Source: Candidatus Hydrogenedentota bacterium
GTDB taxonomy: Bacteria; Hydrogenedentota; Hydrogenedentia; Hydrogenedentales; SLHB01
DNA length: 8,257 nt
Direction of reading: 5' to 3'
NCBI GenBank assembly: GCA_035416745.1
Contig: DAOLNV010000109.1
Span: forward strand, 1 to 8,257
In this document: positions 1 through 5,885 of the stretch, one piece after another
Numbering within the stretch: position 1 is the first letter of the stretch
Layout of the letters: every line of letters starts with the position of its first letter
The notes under the pieces: model-generated
Seen by the model: the letters and a program-made list of their open reading frames with translations, nothing else
Told to the model about the DNA's origin: nothing
Database searches by the model: none
Made by a program: the position numbers and the translations under genes

Positions 1-54
1 TTCCTGTATTACAGCGGTAACCCCCTCTTCGCCCCCTCTCCCGGCGCAAAAGGC

Positions 55-83
55 TTGCAAAGGTGCCGGAGGTGTGTCATACT
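55..83 (+). promoter_or_regulatory. Putative sigma-70-type promoter for hisI-trpEG
   Basis: A -35-like TTGCAA (55-60) is separated by 17 bp from a -10-like CATACT (78-83); each box matches the bacterial consensus at 4 of 6 positions. The predicted start would lie near position 90, leaving an untranslated leader of about 180 nt before hisI. The site is supported by spacing and by the structured leader that follows. The boxes are not strong, and nothing of the upstream gene can be seen to say whether transcription also enters from the left. Confidence 0.4.
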
Positions 84-95
84 GAGTCTGGTTGA

Positions 96-262
96 GTTCG
101 TGCATGGGGAGCGTCCCCCATGAACCCTGGGAGAAGGCACAATGTCATCGCACCCTACCTTCCTTTGGCGATGGCGTTGGTGTGCCCATTTCTAGTCTCC
201 CTGGGCATCCTGTCGTTTCCGTTCACACTTTCCACGATTCCATTGGTTTCTCAATTGGGGAG
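96..262 (+). promoter_or_regulatory. Structured 5' leader RNA of hisI, possible cis-regulatory element
   Basis: Two consecutive hairpins are visible. The first pairs 103-109 (CATGGGG) perfectly with 116-122 (CCCCATG) around a 6-nt loop. The second spans 125-205: 125-134 pairs with 196-205 (9 of 10 positions, one T-T mismatch), 136-141 pairs perfectly with 181-186, and 142-151 pairs with 168-177 (10 pairs including two G-U wobbles). It has a 1x9 internal loop, a 3-nt bulge and a 16-nt pyrimidine-rich terminal loop (152-167). The 3' arm contains CTCCC (197-201), complementary to GGGAG of the hisI ribosome binding site, so arm pairing and site masking would exclude each other. A weak third hairpin (240-245 with 252-258, one bulged T) also touches the site. 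I do not recognise a known riboswitch, T-box or leader-peptide attenuator. The structure is seen; regulation is inferred. Confidence 0.45.
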
Positions 263-270
263 CAAACACC

Positions 271-666
271 ATGACCACAAGTGCATCCGGCAAGAGAATC
301 GGCGCCATCCAAGACATCGTCAAGCTGGACGAGAACGGTCTGATCTGCGCGGTGATTCAGCACTATAAGACGGGGCAGGTATTGATGGTCGGCTACATGA
401 ACCGCCAATCCCTCGAATACACCCTGCGCGAACGCAAGGCCTGTTTCTGGTCACGCTCACGCCAGAAACTGTGGGTGAAGGGAGAGACCTCGGGGAATGT
501 GCTGCGCGTGAAAGAAGTGCGCACCGACTGCGACGCCGACGCGCTGCTCCTGCAGTGCGACCCCGCGGGTCCGACGTGTCACACCAAGGAAACCAGTTGC
601 TTTTATCGAAACGTCGAGTCCGACGGTTCCGTCTGTCTGGCGGGAGACGGCGTCGCCGAGAACTAA
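271..666 (+). CDS. hisI: Phosphoribosyl-AMP cyclohydrolase
   Basis: This cytoplasmic enzyme opens the purine ring of phosphoribosyl-AMP in the third step of histidine synthesis. The 131-residue protein is the usual size of a stand-alone cyclohydrolase; there is no fused HisE pyrophosphohydrolase domain. Family hallmarks are all present: the SRSRQKLWVKGETSG segment (61-75), the metal-binding DCDAD (86-90) and CHTKETSC (103-110). From the family, Cys87, Cys103 and Cys110 would hold zinc and Asp86, Asp88 and Asp90 magnesium. ATG 271 is chosen because GGGGAG (257-262) stands 8 nt upstream and the N-terminus aligns well with the family. It is the first gene of an apparent operon with trpE, 20 bp downstream. 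Codon use and base composition resemble the neighbours. Confidence 0.96.
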   Translation: MTTSASGKRIGAIQDIVKLDENGLICAVIQHYKTGQVLMVGYMNRQSLEYTLRERKACFWSRSRQKLWVKGETSGNVLRVKEVRTDCDADALLLQCDPAGPTCHTKETSCFYRNVESDGSVCLAGDGVAEN

Positions 667-686
667 CGTAACGCGAGGATATAGTC

Positions 687-2174
687 ATGCATCATCCATC
701 ACTTGACGAGTTTCGGGGGATTGCGCGCCAAGGCGCGATCGTCCCCGTTTACAAAGAGATTCTGGCGGACGTGGAAACGCCGGTTACGGCCTACATAAAA
801 CTTGCCAAGAACCAGCAGTATTCGTTCCTCCTTGAAAGCGTCGAGCAAGCGGACCGGCTGGGGCGCTATTCGTTTCTGGGCGCCAATCCTTCGACGATCT
901 TCCGGTCGAAGGGTGAGAAGGTGACGATTGTCCGGGAGGGCCGCCCTTCGTCGTTCGAGTCGAGAGACCCCCTGACCGATCTGCGAAAACTCATGGAAGA
1001 ATATACGCCTGTGCCGGTGCCCGGCATGCCCAAGTTCCATGGGGGGGCCGTGGGATACATATCCTATGACGAGGTCAGGCATTTCGAAAAGCTTCCGGAT
1101 GCCAACCCCGACGCGCTCAACGTCCCGGACCTCTACTTTATCATCACCGATACGATCCTCATCTTCGATCACGTCAACAACCGCCTGAAGATTGTCTCGA
1201 ATGCCTATGTTCAGGGCGATCCGCAGACCGCATACAACGAGGCGATCCGCAAAATCGATGCGATCGAGCAAACGCTGCGGAAGCCTCTCGTACTTACGAG
1301 CGAGCGGATTCATGCGGGCGAAGTGGATAAAGAACCGAGGTCCAGCTTTACCCGGGAAGGATTCTGCGATGCGGTTCGGCGCGCAAAGGAGTACATCAAA
1401 GCGGGCGATGCGTTCCAAATTGTCTTGTCGCAGCGCTTCGAACGCGAACTCCACGCCAGCCCCGTTAACGTGTACCGCGCCTTGCGCTGCATCAACCCGT
1501 CGCCGTACATGGTCCTGGTGCAGTTCCCGGAGCTTACGCTTGTCGGTTCAAGCCCCGAGGTAATGACGCAAGTGCATGAACGGAAATGCAAGGTGCGGCC
1601 GATCGCGGGAACGCGTCCCCGGGGCGGTTCCGCCGCTGAGGACGCTGCCCTCGAGAAGGAGCTCATGGCGGACGAGAAGGAGATAGCCGAGCACATCATG
1701 CTGGTCGACCTGGGCCGCAACGACGTTGGCCGCGTCAGCGTGCCCGGCACCGTGGCCCCTACCGAGAAGCGGCTCATGTATATCGAGCGCTACTCGCACG
1801 TAATGCACATCGTAAGCGAAGTCGAGGGCACGCTCAAAGACGGGGAAGACGCCTTCACCGCCCTGCGCGCCACCTTCCCGATGGGGACGGTCAGCGGCGC
1901 GCCCAAGATACGGGCCATGGAAATCATCGACGAACTCGAACCCGTTCGCCGGGGGCCATATGCCGGCGGATGCGGCTACATCAGTTTTTCGGGCGATATG
2001 GACACCTGCATCATTATCCGAACCATGATCATCAAGGACGGCATCGCCTACGTCCAGGCAGGAGCAGGCATCGTTTACGACAGCGTGCCGGAAAAGGAAT
2101 ACGAAGAAACCGTGAACAAGGCCAAGGCGCTGTTCCGGGCCGTCGAATTCGCGGAAAGAGGGCTGGAAACATGA
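687..2174 (+). CDS. trpE: Anthranilate synthase component I
   Basis: TrpE converts chorismate to anthranilate using ammonia delivered by TrpG; this is the first committed step of tryptophan synthesis. The 495-residue length is typical. The N-terminal domain carries LLES (48-51), part of the tryptophan feedback-binding site in this family, so allosteric inhibition is likely preserved. The C-terminal chorismate-binding domain shows PIAGTRPRG (305-313), DEKEIAEHIMLVDLGRND (329-346), the FPMGTVSGAPKIRAME signature (397-412), GPYAGG (423-428) and QAGAGIV (457-463). The ATG is preceded by GAGGA (675-679) at 7 nt. The stop codon overlaps the trpG start as ATGA, implying translational coupling of the two subunits. 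Paralogous aminodeoxychorismate synthase (PabB) is less likely given the LLES motif and the trpG partner. Confidence 0.96.
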   Translation: MHHPSLDEFRGIARQGAIVPVYKEILADVETPVTAYIKLAKNQQYSFLLESVEQADRLGRYSFLGANPSTIFRSKGEKVTIVREGRPSSFESRDPLTDLRKLMEEYTPVPVPGMPKFHGGAVGYISYDEVRHFEKLPDANPDALNVPDLYFIITDTILIFDHVNNRLKIVSNAYVQGDPQTAYNEAIRKIDAIEQTLRKPLVLTSERIHAGEVDKEPRSSFTREGFCDAVRRAKEYIKAGDAFQIVLSQRFERELHASPVNVYRALRCINPSPYMVLVQFPELTLVGSSPEVMTQVHERKCKVRPIAGTRPRGGSAAEDAALEKELMADEKEIAEHIMLVDLGRNDVGRVSVPGTVAPTEKRLMYIERYSHVMHIVSEVEGTLKDGEDAFTALRATFPMGTVSGAPKIRAMEIIDELEPVRRGPYAGGCGYISFSGDMDTCIIIRTMIIKDGIAYVQAGAGIVYDSVPEKEYEETVNKAKALFRAVEFAERGLET

Positions 2175-2755
2175 TCGTGATTATCGACAACTACGACTCG
2201 TTTACCTACAACCTCGTTCAATACCTTGGGGAGATGGAGAGCGATGTCCGGGTATTTCGCAACGACGCCATTGACATCCAAGGGATTCGCGCATTGAAAC
2301 CCGAGCATCTTGTGGTGTCTCCCGGACCATGCACTCCCCAGGAAGCCGGCATCTCGATCGCCGTCATCCGAGAACTGGGTCCCGAAATACCCACGCTGGG
2401 CGTCTGTCTGGGGCACCAGAGTATCGGCGCGGCCTTCGGAGGCGAAATCGTGCGGGCGGACAAGATTATGCACGGTAAGGTCAGTAAGATTTGCCACTTC
2501 GGCAACGTCCTGTTTGAAGGCGTCGATTCACCCTTTGAAGCCACCCGCTACCATTCATTGATCATCCGGCGCGAAACATGTCCCGAGGAACTCGAGATCA
2601 CAGCGGAAACAGACGACAAAACCATCATGGGGGTTGCCAACAAGAAATACCCTATTTGGGGGGTACAGTTTCATCCTGAGAGCATTCTGACGAAACCAGG
2701 AAAGCAAATGCTGCGCAATTTCCTCGCTCAGAAGGCGGCGCCTCACAACCCTTGA
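2171..2755 (+). CDS. trpG: Anthranilate synthase component II (glutamine amidotransferase)
   Basis: This class-I glutamine amidotransferase hydrolyses glutamine and passes ammonia to TrpE. The 194-residue protein has the oxyanion/substrate motif SPGPCTP (50-56), the nucleophile motif GVCLGHQ with Cys79, RYHSLI (126-131), and the catalytic His168/Glu170 in GVQFHPES. The start at 2171 overlaps the trpE stop by four bases. An upstream in-frame extension to 1970 exists but would lie inside trpE and adds nothing that matches the family, so I reject it. No trpD follows. In many bacteria one such subunit serves both tryptophan and folate synthesis (the trpG/pabA role); that could apply here, but no folate gene is in view. 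Confidence 0.95.
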   Translation: MIVIIDNYDSFTYNLVQYLGEMESDVRVFRNDAIDIQGIRALKPEHLVVSPGPCTPQEAGISIAVIRELGPEIPTLGVCLGHQSIGAAFGGEIVRADKIMHGKVSKICHFGNVLFEGVDSPFEATRYHSLIIRRETCPEELEITAETDDKTIMGVANKKYPIWGVQFHPESILTKPGKQMLRNFLAQKAAPHNP

Positions 2756-2793
2756 ATCCGCGCTAAGCTACGAAAACTGCACGACTTATATCT

Positions 2794-2822
2794 TTGACTT
2801 TGGGTCGGCCTTGTGTTAGAGT
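2794..2822 (+). promoter_or_regulatory. Putative sigma-70-type promoter for the small membrane protein gene
   Basis: TTGACT (2794-2799, 5 of 6 consensus positions) and TAGAGT (2817-2822, 4 of 6) are 17 bp apart. They lie in the 114-bp gap after trpG and about 50 bp before the ATG at 2870. This suggests that the gene is transcribed separately from hisI-trpEG, although no convincing terminator is visible after trpG, so readthrough is possible. Confidence 0.55.
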
Positions 2823-2869
2823 AGGGCGGTAATGTGCAGTGTCGGATTCGGAAAGAAAGGCCTCTCGAA

Positions 2870-3463
2870 ATGACGCAGCCTCCGAAGAACCTGGGGAAGA
2901 AGCAGCAGCGGGCCTTAGGGCACCTTGACCGCAATCTGCAATTGTGCCGCGAATTCCTGAACGATTGGTTGTTGTTCAACCAAATCCTGTCCGCATTTCC
3001 GGCTGAAAACGCCAACCGGGCCGAATTGGAGAACCAGTTTCTCAAGATCAAGAGCAAACTGGCCCGAGAGCATCAAATCTTGAAGGAAAGTCTCGGCCAG
3101 GACTACCGAATCGATGGCAACACGATGAACATCGTGGCGGGTGCAACCAGCCTGGAGAACATCTTCGGCCAATCGGAAATCGCCGTTAAGAAGCTTCAGG
3201 GCGAATGGCACCGTGCCTTTATCTCGATCAACGAGACCCTTGGCGGGCTCGAGGACAAGCGCGGGCGCGTTCTCGGCGGCGAGAAGGTGTTTATCGGCGG
3301 CCTGGACGCCCCCACAGCCGCCGGAAGCGGGGGCATGTCCGAAAAGGCGAAAAGAAACGTCATTATCGTGGTGGTTATTCTCATTGTAGTCGGCATCATG
3401 GTGGGTGTACCGCAGATCCGCGGGATGTATGTGGACGCATGGCGGGACCTCTTCGGCGGCTGA
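2870..3463 (+). CDS. Unrecognised protein with C-terminal transmembrane anchor
   Basis: I do not recognise this 197-residue protein. The first 20 residues are basic (NLGKKQQRALGH). Residues about 20-130 look helical and charged, with stretches that could form coiled coils (for example AELENQFLKIKSKLAREHQ, 51-69). A short Gly/Ala/Ser linker (about 143-156) leads to one strongly hydrophobic segment (about 164-180) preceded by the basic KAKRN. A short tail, VPQIRGMYVDAWRDLFGG, follows. The positive-inside rule puts the large N-terminal part in the cytoplasm and the tail outside. There is no signal peptide. ATG 2870 is preferred over an upstream GTG at 2834 because GAAAGG precedes it at about 9-10 nt; the GTG would add 12 residues. 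The gene has its own promoter-like site. Function unknown. Confidence 0.8.
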   Translation: MTQPPKNLGKKQQRALGHLDRNLQLCREFLNDWLLFNQILSAFPAENANRAELENQFLKIKSKLAREHQILKESLGQDYRIDGNTMNIVAGATSLENIFGQSEIAVKKLQGEWHRAFISINETLGGLEDKRGRVLGGEKVFIGGLDAPTAAGSGGMSEKAKRNVIIVVVILIVVGIMVGVPQIRGMYVDAWRDLFGG

Positions 3464-3521
3464 GAACAGCGCTGAGGCCGTTTCATTTCTATCGCGCGGC
3501 AAGCCGGGCGTTTGGGGCGGC

Positions 3522-3692
3522 ATGGCTGGGGCGAAGCGAAGGAAGGGCAGGCAGGCCGCCAAGACCCGGGGCGGACAAGAAGGCGCGGGCAGGGCTAAAC
3601 CGCGTTCAAGACCAAAACGGGAGGAACAGGCTGACCGAGCCGGTCGCGCGAGCAGGCGCCGCGACGACGACTCTTACCGAGGGCGCGGCTGA
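3522..3692 (+). CDS. Doubtful small Arg/Lys-rich ORF
   Basis: An open frame from ATG 3522 would give 56 residues, very rich in Arg, Lys, Gly and Ala, with no hydrophobic core. There is no good ribosome binding site; only GGGGCGG lies just upstream. The composition follows from the purine-rich, GC-rich DNA and may be accidental. A nucleic-acid-binding basic peptide is imaginable, but nothing in the sequence proves translation. I list it because it is the only plausible gene in this stretch. Confidence 0.15.
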   Translation: MAGAKRRKGRQAAKTRGGQEGAGRAKPRSRPKREEQADRAGRASRRRDDDSYRGRG

Positions 3693-3722
3693 CGCGGCAG
3701 GCCGGGGTGGTCACGGGTACAT

Positions 3723-3744
3723 GGACGCCCGAGGGGGTCCTTTT
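3723..3744 (+). terminator. Possible weak intrinsic terminator
   Basis: GGAC-G-CCC (3723-3730) can pair with GGG-GTCC (3734-3740) around a 3-nt loop, giving seven pairs with one bulged G. TTTT follows at once (3741-3744). The T tract is short, so termination may be inefficient. Its position, before the HU gene, would separate HU from upstream transcription. Confidence 0.3.
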
Positions 3745-3827
3745 CGGATATCAGAGGGGGCATTCCCGGCCCCGGATACACGAAGACGGACCGGTTCTTG
3801 TAAGCACGGCAGCGAAAGGAGAACGAC

Positions 3828-4208
3828 GTGACCAAACGGGAGTTGGTGATCGAGATCGCGGAACGGCTCGGCTACACCCAGAACGAAGTCGCGGATGTCG
3901 TCCAGCAAACATTAGATACGATAATCGAATGCCTCGCCGAGGGGCATCGCCTTGAAATCCGCAATTTCGGCGTATTCGAGGTCAAGAAACGCGATGCGCG
4001 TATGGGCCGAAACCCGCGGACGGGACAGGAAGTGCCCATCCAGCACAAGCGCGTGGCTTCATTCAAACCCGGCAAGGCGCTGAAAGAACGCGTGCAGACG
4101 GACTCCGTCACGGGCGAGACCATTCAGCGACCCGAAACGCCCTGGGCGCCTCCGGAGAGATGGCCAGCCCCTGGGTCCAACGGAGGGGAGCAAGGCAGCC
4201 TGTTCTGA
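3828..4208 (+). CDS. HU/IHF-family DNA-binding protein with C-terminal tail
   Basis: This is a nucleoid-associated protein of the HU/IHF family, a dimer that bends DNA in the minor groove. Residues 1-90 form a complete family domain: the N-terminal helices (MTKRELVIEIAERLG), the RLEIRNFGVFEVKKR segment (41-55), and the beta-arm GRNPRTGQEVPI (60-71) with the intercalating Pro63, then FKPGKALKERV (79-89). The start is a GTG at 3828 with AAGGAG (3816-3821) 6 nt upstream. Residues 91-126 form an extra Pro/Gly-rich tail that ends EQGSLF; standard HU proteins of about 90 residues lack this. The tail is probably disordered. HU versus IHF-like cannot be separated from sequence by eye. Confidence 0.93.
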   Translation: MTKRELVIEIAERLGYTQNEVADVVQQTLDTIIECLAEGHRLEIRNFGVFEVKKRDARMGRNPRTGQEVPIQHKRVASFKPGKALKERVQTDSVTGETIQRPETPWAPPERWPAPGSNGGEQGSLF

Positions 4209-4223
4209 TAGACGGCGCGGTTC

Positions 4224-4256
4224 CGGAGCGCGATTTGGATGTAGAGCGCGCCTCCG
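4224..4256 (+). promoter_or_regulatory. Inverted repeat/hairpin in the HU-tatC gap
   Basis: CGGAG-CGCG (4224-4232) pairs with CGCG-C-CTCCG (4247-4256) as nine base pairs with one bulged C and a 14-nt loop. An alternative, mutually exclusive pairing uses TAGACGG (4209-4215) with CCGTCTA (4254-4260). No T tract follows, so it is not a canonical intrinsic terminator. It overlaps the putative tatC promoter and could be an operator, a terminator remnant of the HU transcript, or incidental. Confidence 0.35.
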
Positions 4257-4264
4257 TCTATACT
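4235..4264 (+). promoter_or_regulatory. Putative promoter for tatC-tatB
   Basis: TATACT (4259-4264) matches the -10 consensus at 5 of 6 positions. TTGGAT (4235-4240), 18 bp upstream, is a weak -35 match (3 of 6). Transcription would begin near 4271, upstream of the candidate tatC starts at 4311 and 4344. Confidence 0.35.
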
Positions 4265-4343
4265 AAGATCATCTTGGGTTGCGGCATTTGCACGTTTGCC
4301 ACCCGCCAGCATGTGTTTTGAGGCCGGTGACGGCCCCAGGAAC

Positions 4344-5267
4344 ATGTCCACGTTGGATTCCATTCAGATGCCAGACCATAAGAAAGAAGACAGCTACGAG
4401 GCGCGGATGACCTTCACCGAGCACCTTGGGGAGCTGCGAACCCGGATTATCCGCGCGGGAATCGCGACGCTCGTGGCAATGTTCCTCGCCTACGCCGTGG
4501 GCGCCTACATCGAGGACGCCTTGATGTGGCCCATAGTCGGCTACATGGCAGACGACGAACAGCACATCGACCGGGGGTCAGGGCAATCCGCCCCATCCGA
4601 GGGCGAAGAGGGCGTAAAGAACGATGCCGCCGCGTCCGGCGGGGAAAAGGCCGTGGACGCCCGGCCGCCCGCCAGCCGCAGAGTCAGACAACAATGGACC
4701 AATATTCTCGCGCCGGTGCTCCTCAGGCTCAAGATAGCGGCCTATGCGGGGTTCCTGCTGGCGTCCCCCTACATCCTCTACCAGATTTGCGCCTTTATTT
4801 TTCCCGGGCTGAAACCGAACGAGAAGAGAGCCGTGCGCATTTTGCTCACGGGCGGAAGCATGTTGGCGGTCGCCGGCGTGTGCATCGCGTATTTTGGAAT
4901 CCTGCCCGTGGTCATCCCCTACCTTCTAGACGTTTTCATCTCCCCGGAAATCGAGCTGAACCTGCGGCGCGACGAGACTATCCCTACCATCGTCAAGATA
5001 ATGACGGGTTTCGCCATTGCGTTTCAGTTTCCCATGGTGGTTCTGGTGCTGGTTTACCTGGACTTGCTTTCCCCTCAGGCCTTGAAGAAATTCCGCAAGA
5101 TAGCGATCGTCATACTTGCGGTGGTGGCCGCGGTGCTTACCCCGCCGGACGTGTTCTCGATGATGGTTATGCTGGTGCCGCTGCTGATACTATATGAGGC
5201 AAGCATTCTGTTATCGTATCTGGTAGTGCGGAGCAAGAAAAAGCGTGCGACGAGCGGCGCGGCGTAG
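4344..5267 (+). CDS. tatC: Twin-arginine translocase subunit TatC
   Basis: TatC is the multi-spanning membrane receptor that recognises twin-arginine signal peptides and, with TatA/TatB, exports folded proteins. Numbering from ATG 4344 (307 residues), the family start TFTEHLGELRTR (24-34 region) holds the signal-binding Glu30. FPGLKPNEKR (153-162) holds the second conserved Glu160, and the late signature LTPPDVFS is at 265-272. Six hydrophobic segments are visible. The first periplasmic loop is unusually long: about residues 72-116 are a polar Ser/Gly/Glu/Ala-rich insert. Where E. coli TatC has a membrane-embedded Glu (FE-P), this protein has FQFP (227-230). The start is uncertain: ATG 4344, ATG 4368, ATG 4311 and TTG 4296 are all in frame and none has a well-spaced ribosome binding site; 4344 gives a typical N-terminal length. 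tatB follows after 33 bp. Confidence 0.94.
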   Translation: MSTLDSIQMPDHKKEDSYEARMTFTEHLGELRTRIIRAGIATLVAMFLAYAVGAYIEDALMWPIVGYMADDEQHIDRGSGQSAPSEGEEGVKNDAAASGGEKAVDARPPASRRVRQQWTNILAPVLLRLKIAAYAGFLLASPYILYQICAFIFPGLKPNEKRAVRILLTGGSMLAVAGVCIAYFGILPVVIPYLLDVFISPEIELNLRRDETIPTIVKIMTGFAIAFQFPMVVLVLVYLDLLSPQALKKFRKIAIVILAVVAAVLTPPDVFSMMVMLVPLLILYEASILLSYLVVRSKKKRATSGAA

Positions 5268-5300
5268 GGCTGCGCACGCGTAACATAAGAAGCCGATAGT

Positions 5301-5795
5301 ATGCTTGGAATGGGTATGGGCGAGATGATCCTGGTAGCAGGGATCGCTCTAATCATAATCGGACCAGAGAGGTTCCCCGAATTCGCGAAAATCTGCATGC
5401 GAACCATCCGCGACCTGCGGTCCTACGTGGAAGAGGCCAAAGACGACCTCCGCAAGGAACTCACCCCCATCAAGAAGGAAATCGATAAGGTCAAGAATTA
5501 CGACCCCGAAAGCTATATCGACGCCCTGACCGACTCGCGCGACGATTCCGGCTATTACAAAGCCAGCCACGAGCAGAAGACTGGAGAATCGGCCGGCGGC
5601 AGTACCTCCACCCAAACCAAGAGCGGGGCGACAGAGCCGGAGTCTCGGAGTTCCGGAGAAAAACCTGAGGCCGATTCGGCGCCAGCCAAAGATGCCGCGG
5701 ATACGCAGGCGGGCGCATCCAAGCCGGAAAGCCCATCCGCACCCGCTTCACCGGGAGAAGAAGACGTCGAGATCCCCAAGCCCATGGATGGGTAG
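5301..5795 (+). CDS. tatB: Twin-arginine translocase TatA/TatB-family subunit, TatB-like
   Basis: This 164-residue protein has the TatA/B plan: a short N-terminal membrane helix (about 8-20) with a conserved Glu8, the hinge Gly21-Pro22 in GPERFPEFAK, and a long amphipathic helix (about 24-66). A disordered acidic tail rich in Ser, Pro, Glu, Lys and Ala makes up 80-164. The early Glu, the GPERFP hinge and the DLRSYVEEAKDDLRKEL helix fit TatB better than TatA, which in E. coli has a polar Gln in the helix and an FG hinge. With TatC it would form the signal-peptide receptor. Single TatA/B proteins can serve both roles in some bacteria; no second copy is in view. The gene lies 33 bp after tatC in the same orientation, presumably in one transcript. 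Only a weak AAGAAG precedes the ATG. Confidence 0.88.
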   Translation: MLGMGMGEMILVAGIALIIIGPERFPEFAKICMRTIRDLRSYVEEAKDDLRKELTPIKKEIDKVKNYDPESYIDALTDSRDDSGYYKASHEQKTGESAGGSTSTQTKSGATEPESRSSGEKPEADSAPAKDAADTQAGASKPESPSAPASPGEEDVEIPKPMDG

Positions 5796-5885
5796 AGAGC
5801 CTCTTTCCGGTTTCCACAACACCGAGCGCCCACGTGGCGCGACGGACCTCCCGACAGCAGACACTGTCCCCCTCGGCAGGCCTTT
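5796..5885. other. Convergent intergenic gap without a canonical terminator
   Basis: tatB and the minus-strand glycosidase-like gene end facing each other across 90 bp. A 5-bp hairpin GCGCC/GGCGC (5826-5840) and a 5-bp GACAG/CTGTC hairpin (5853-5867) are visible. Neither is followed directly by a T tract on either strand. The T run at 5883-5887 overlaps the downstream stop codon. Confidence 0.45.

Larger units (their letters stand above)
3464..3827. other. 364-bp stretch without a convincing gene
   Basis: Between the membrane-anchored protein and the HU gene the DNA is GC- and purine-rich. It holds one doubtful basic ORF (3522-3692), one possible weak terminator (3723-3744) and the HU ribosome binding site. 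I see no RNA gene, no repeat array and no insertion-sequence end. A promoter for HU should lie in 3745-3810, but no pair of boxes stands out. Confidence 0.6.

Noticed and set aside
120..368. Open frame with a hydrophobic N-terminus in the hisI leader
   Set aside because: It has no ribosome binding site at a good distance, runs into hisI in another frame with a His/Arg-rich tail, and overlaps the paired leader structure. It contains no run of His or Trp codons as a leader peptide would.
699..1454. Minus-strand open frame of 251 codons opposite trpE
   Set aside because: It is the antisense shadow of trpE codon bias; the translation shows no recognisable domain and trpE is certain.
1970..2170. 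N-terminal extension of trpG
   Set aside because: It lies inside trpE in another frame; the ATG at 2171 gives the standard TrpG N-terminus MIVIIDNYDSFTYN.
3456..3490. Terminator after the membrane-anchored protein gene
   Set aside because: CGGC/GCCG pairs for only four bases around a large loop, and the following T-rich stretch is interrupted.
3205..3831. Long plus-strand open frame of about 208 codons
   Set aside because: It overlaps the membrane-anchored protein gene and the HU start, is full of Arg and Gly from GC-rich DNA, and has no domain-like pattern.
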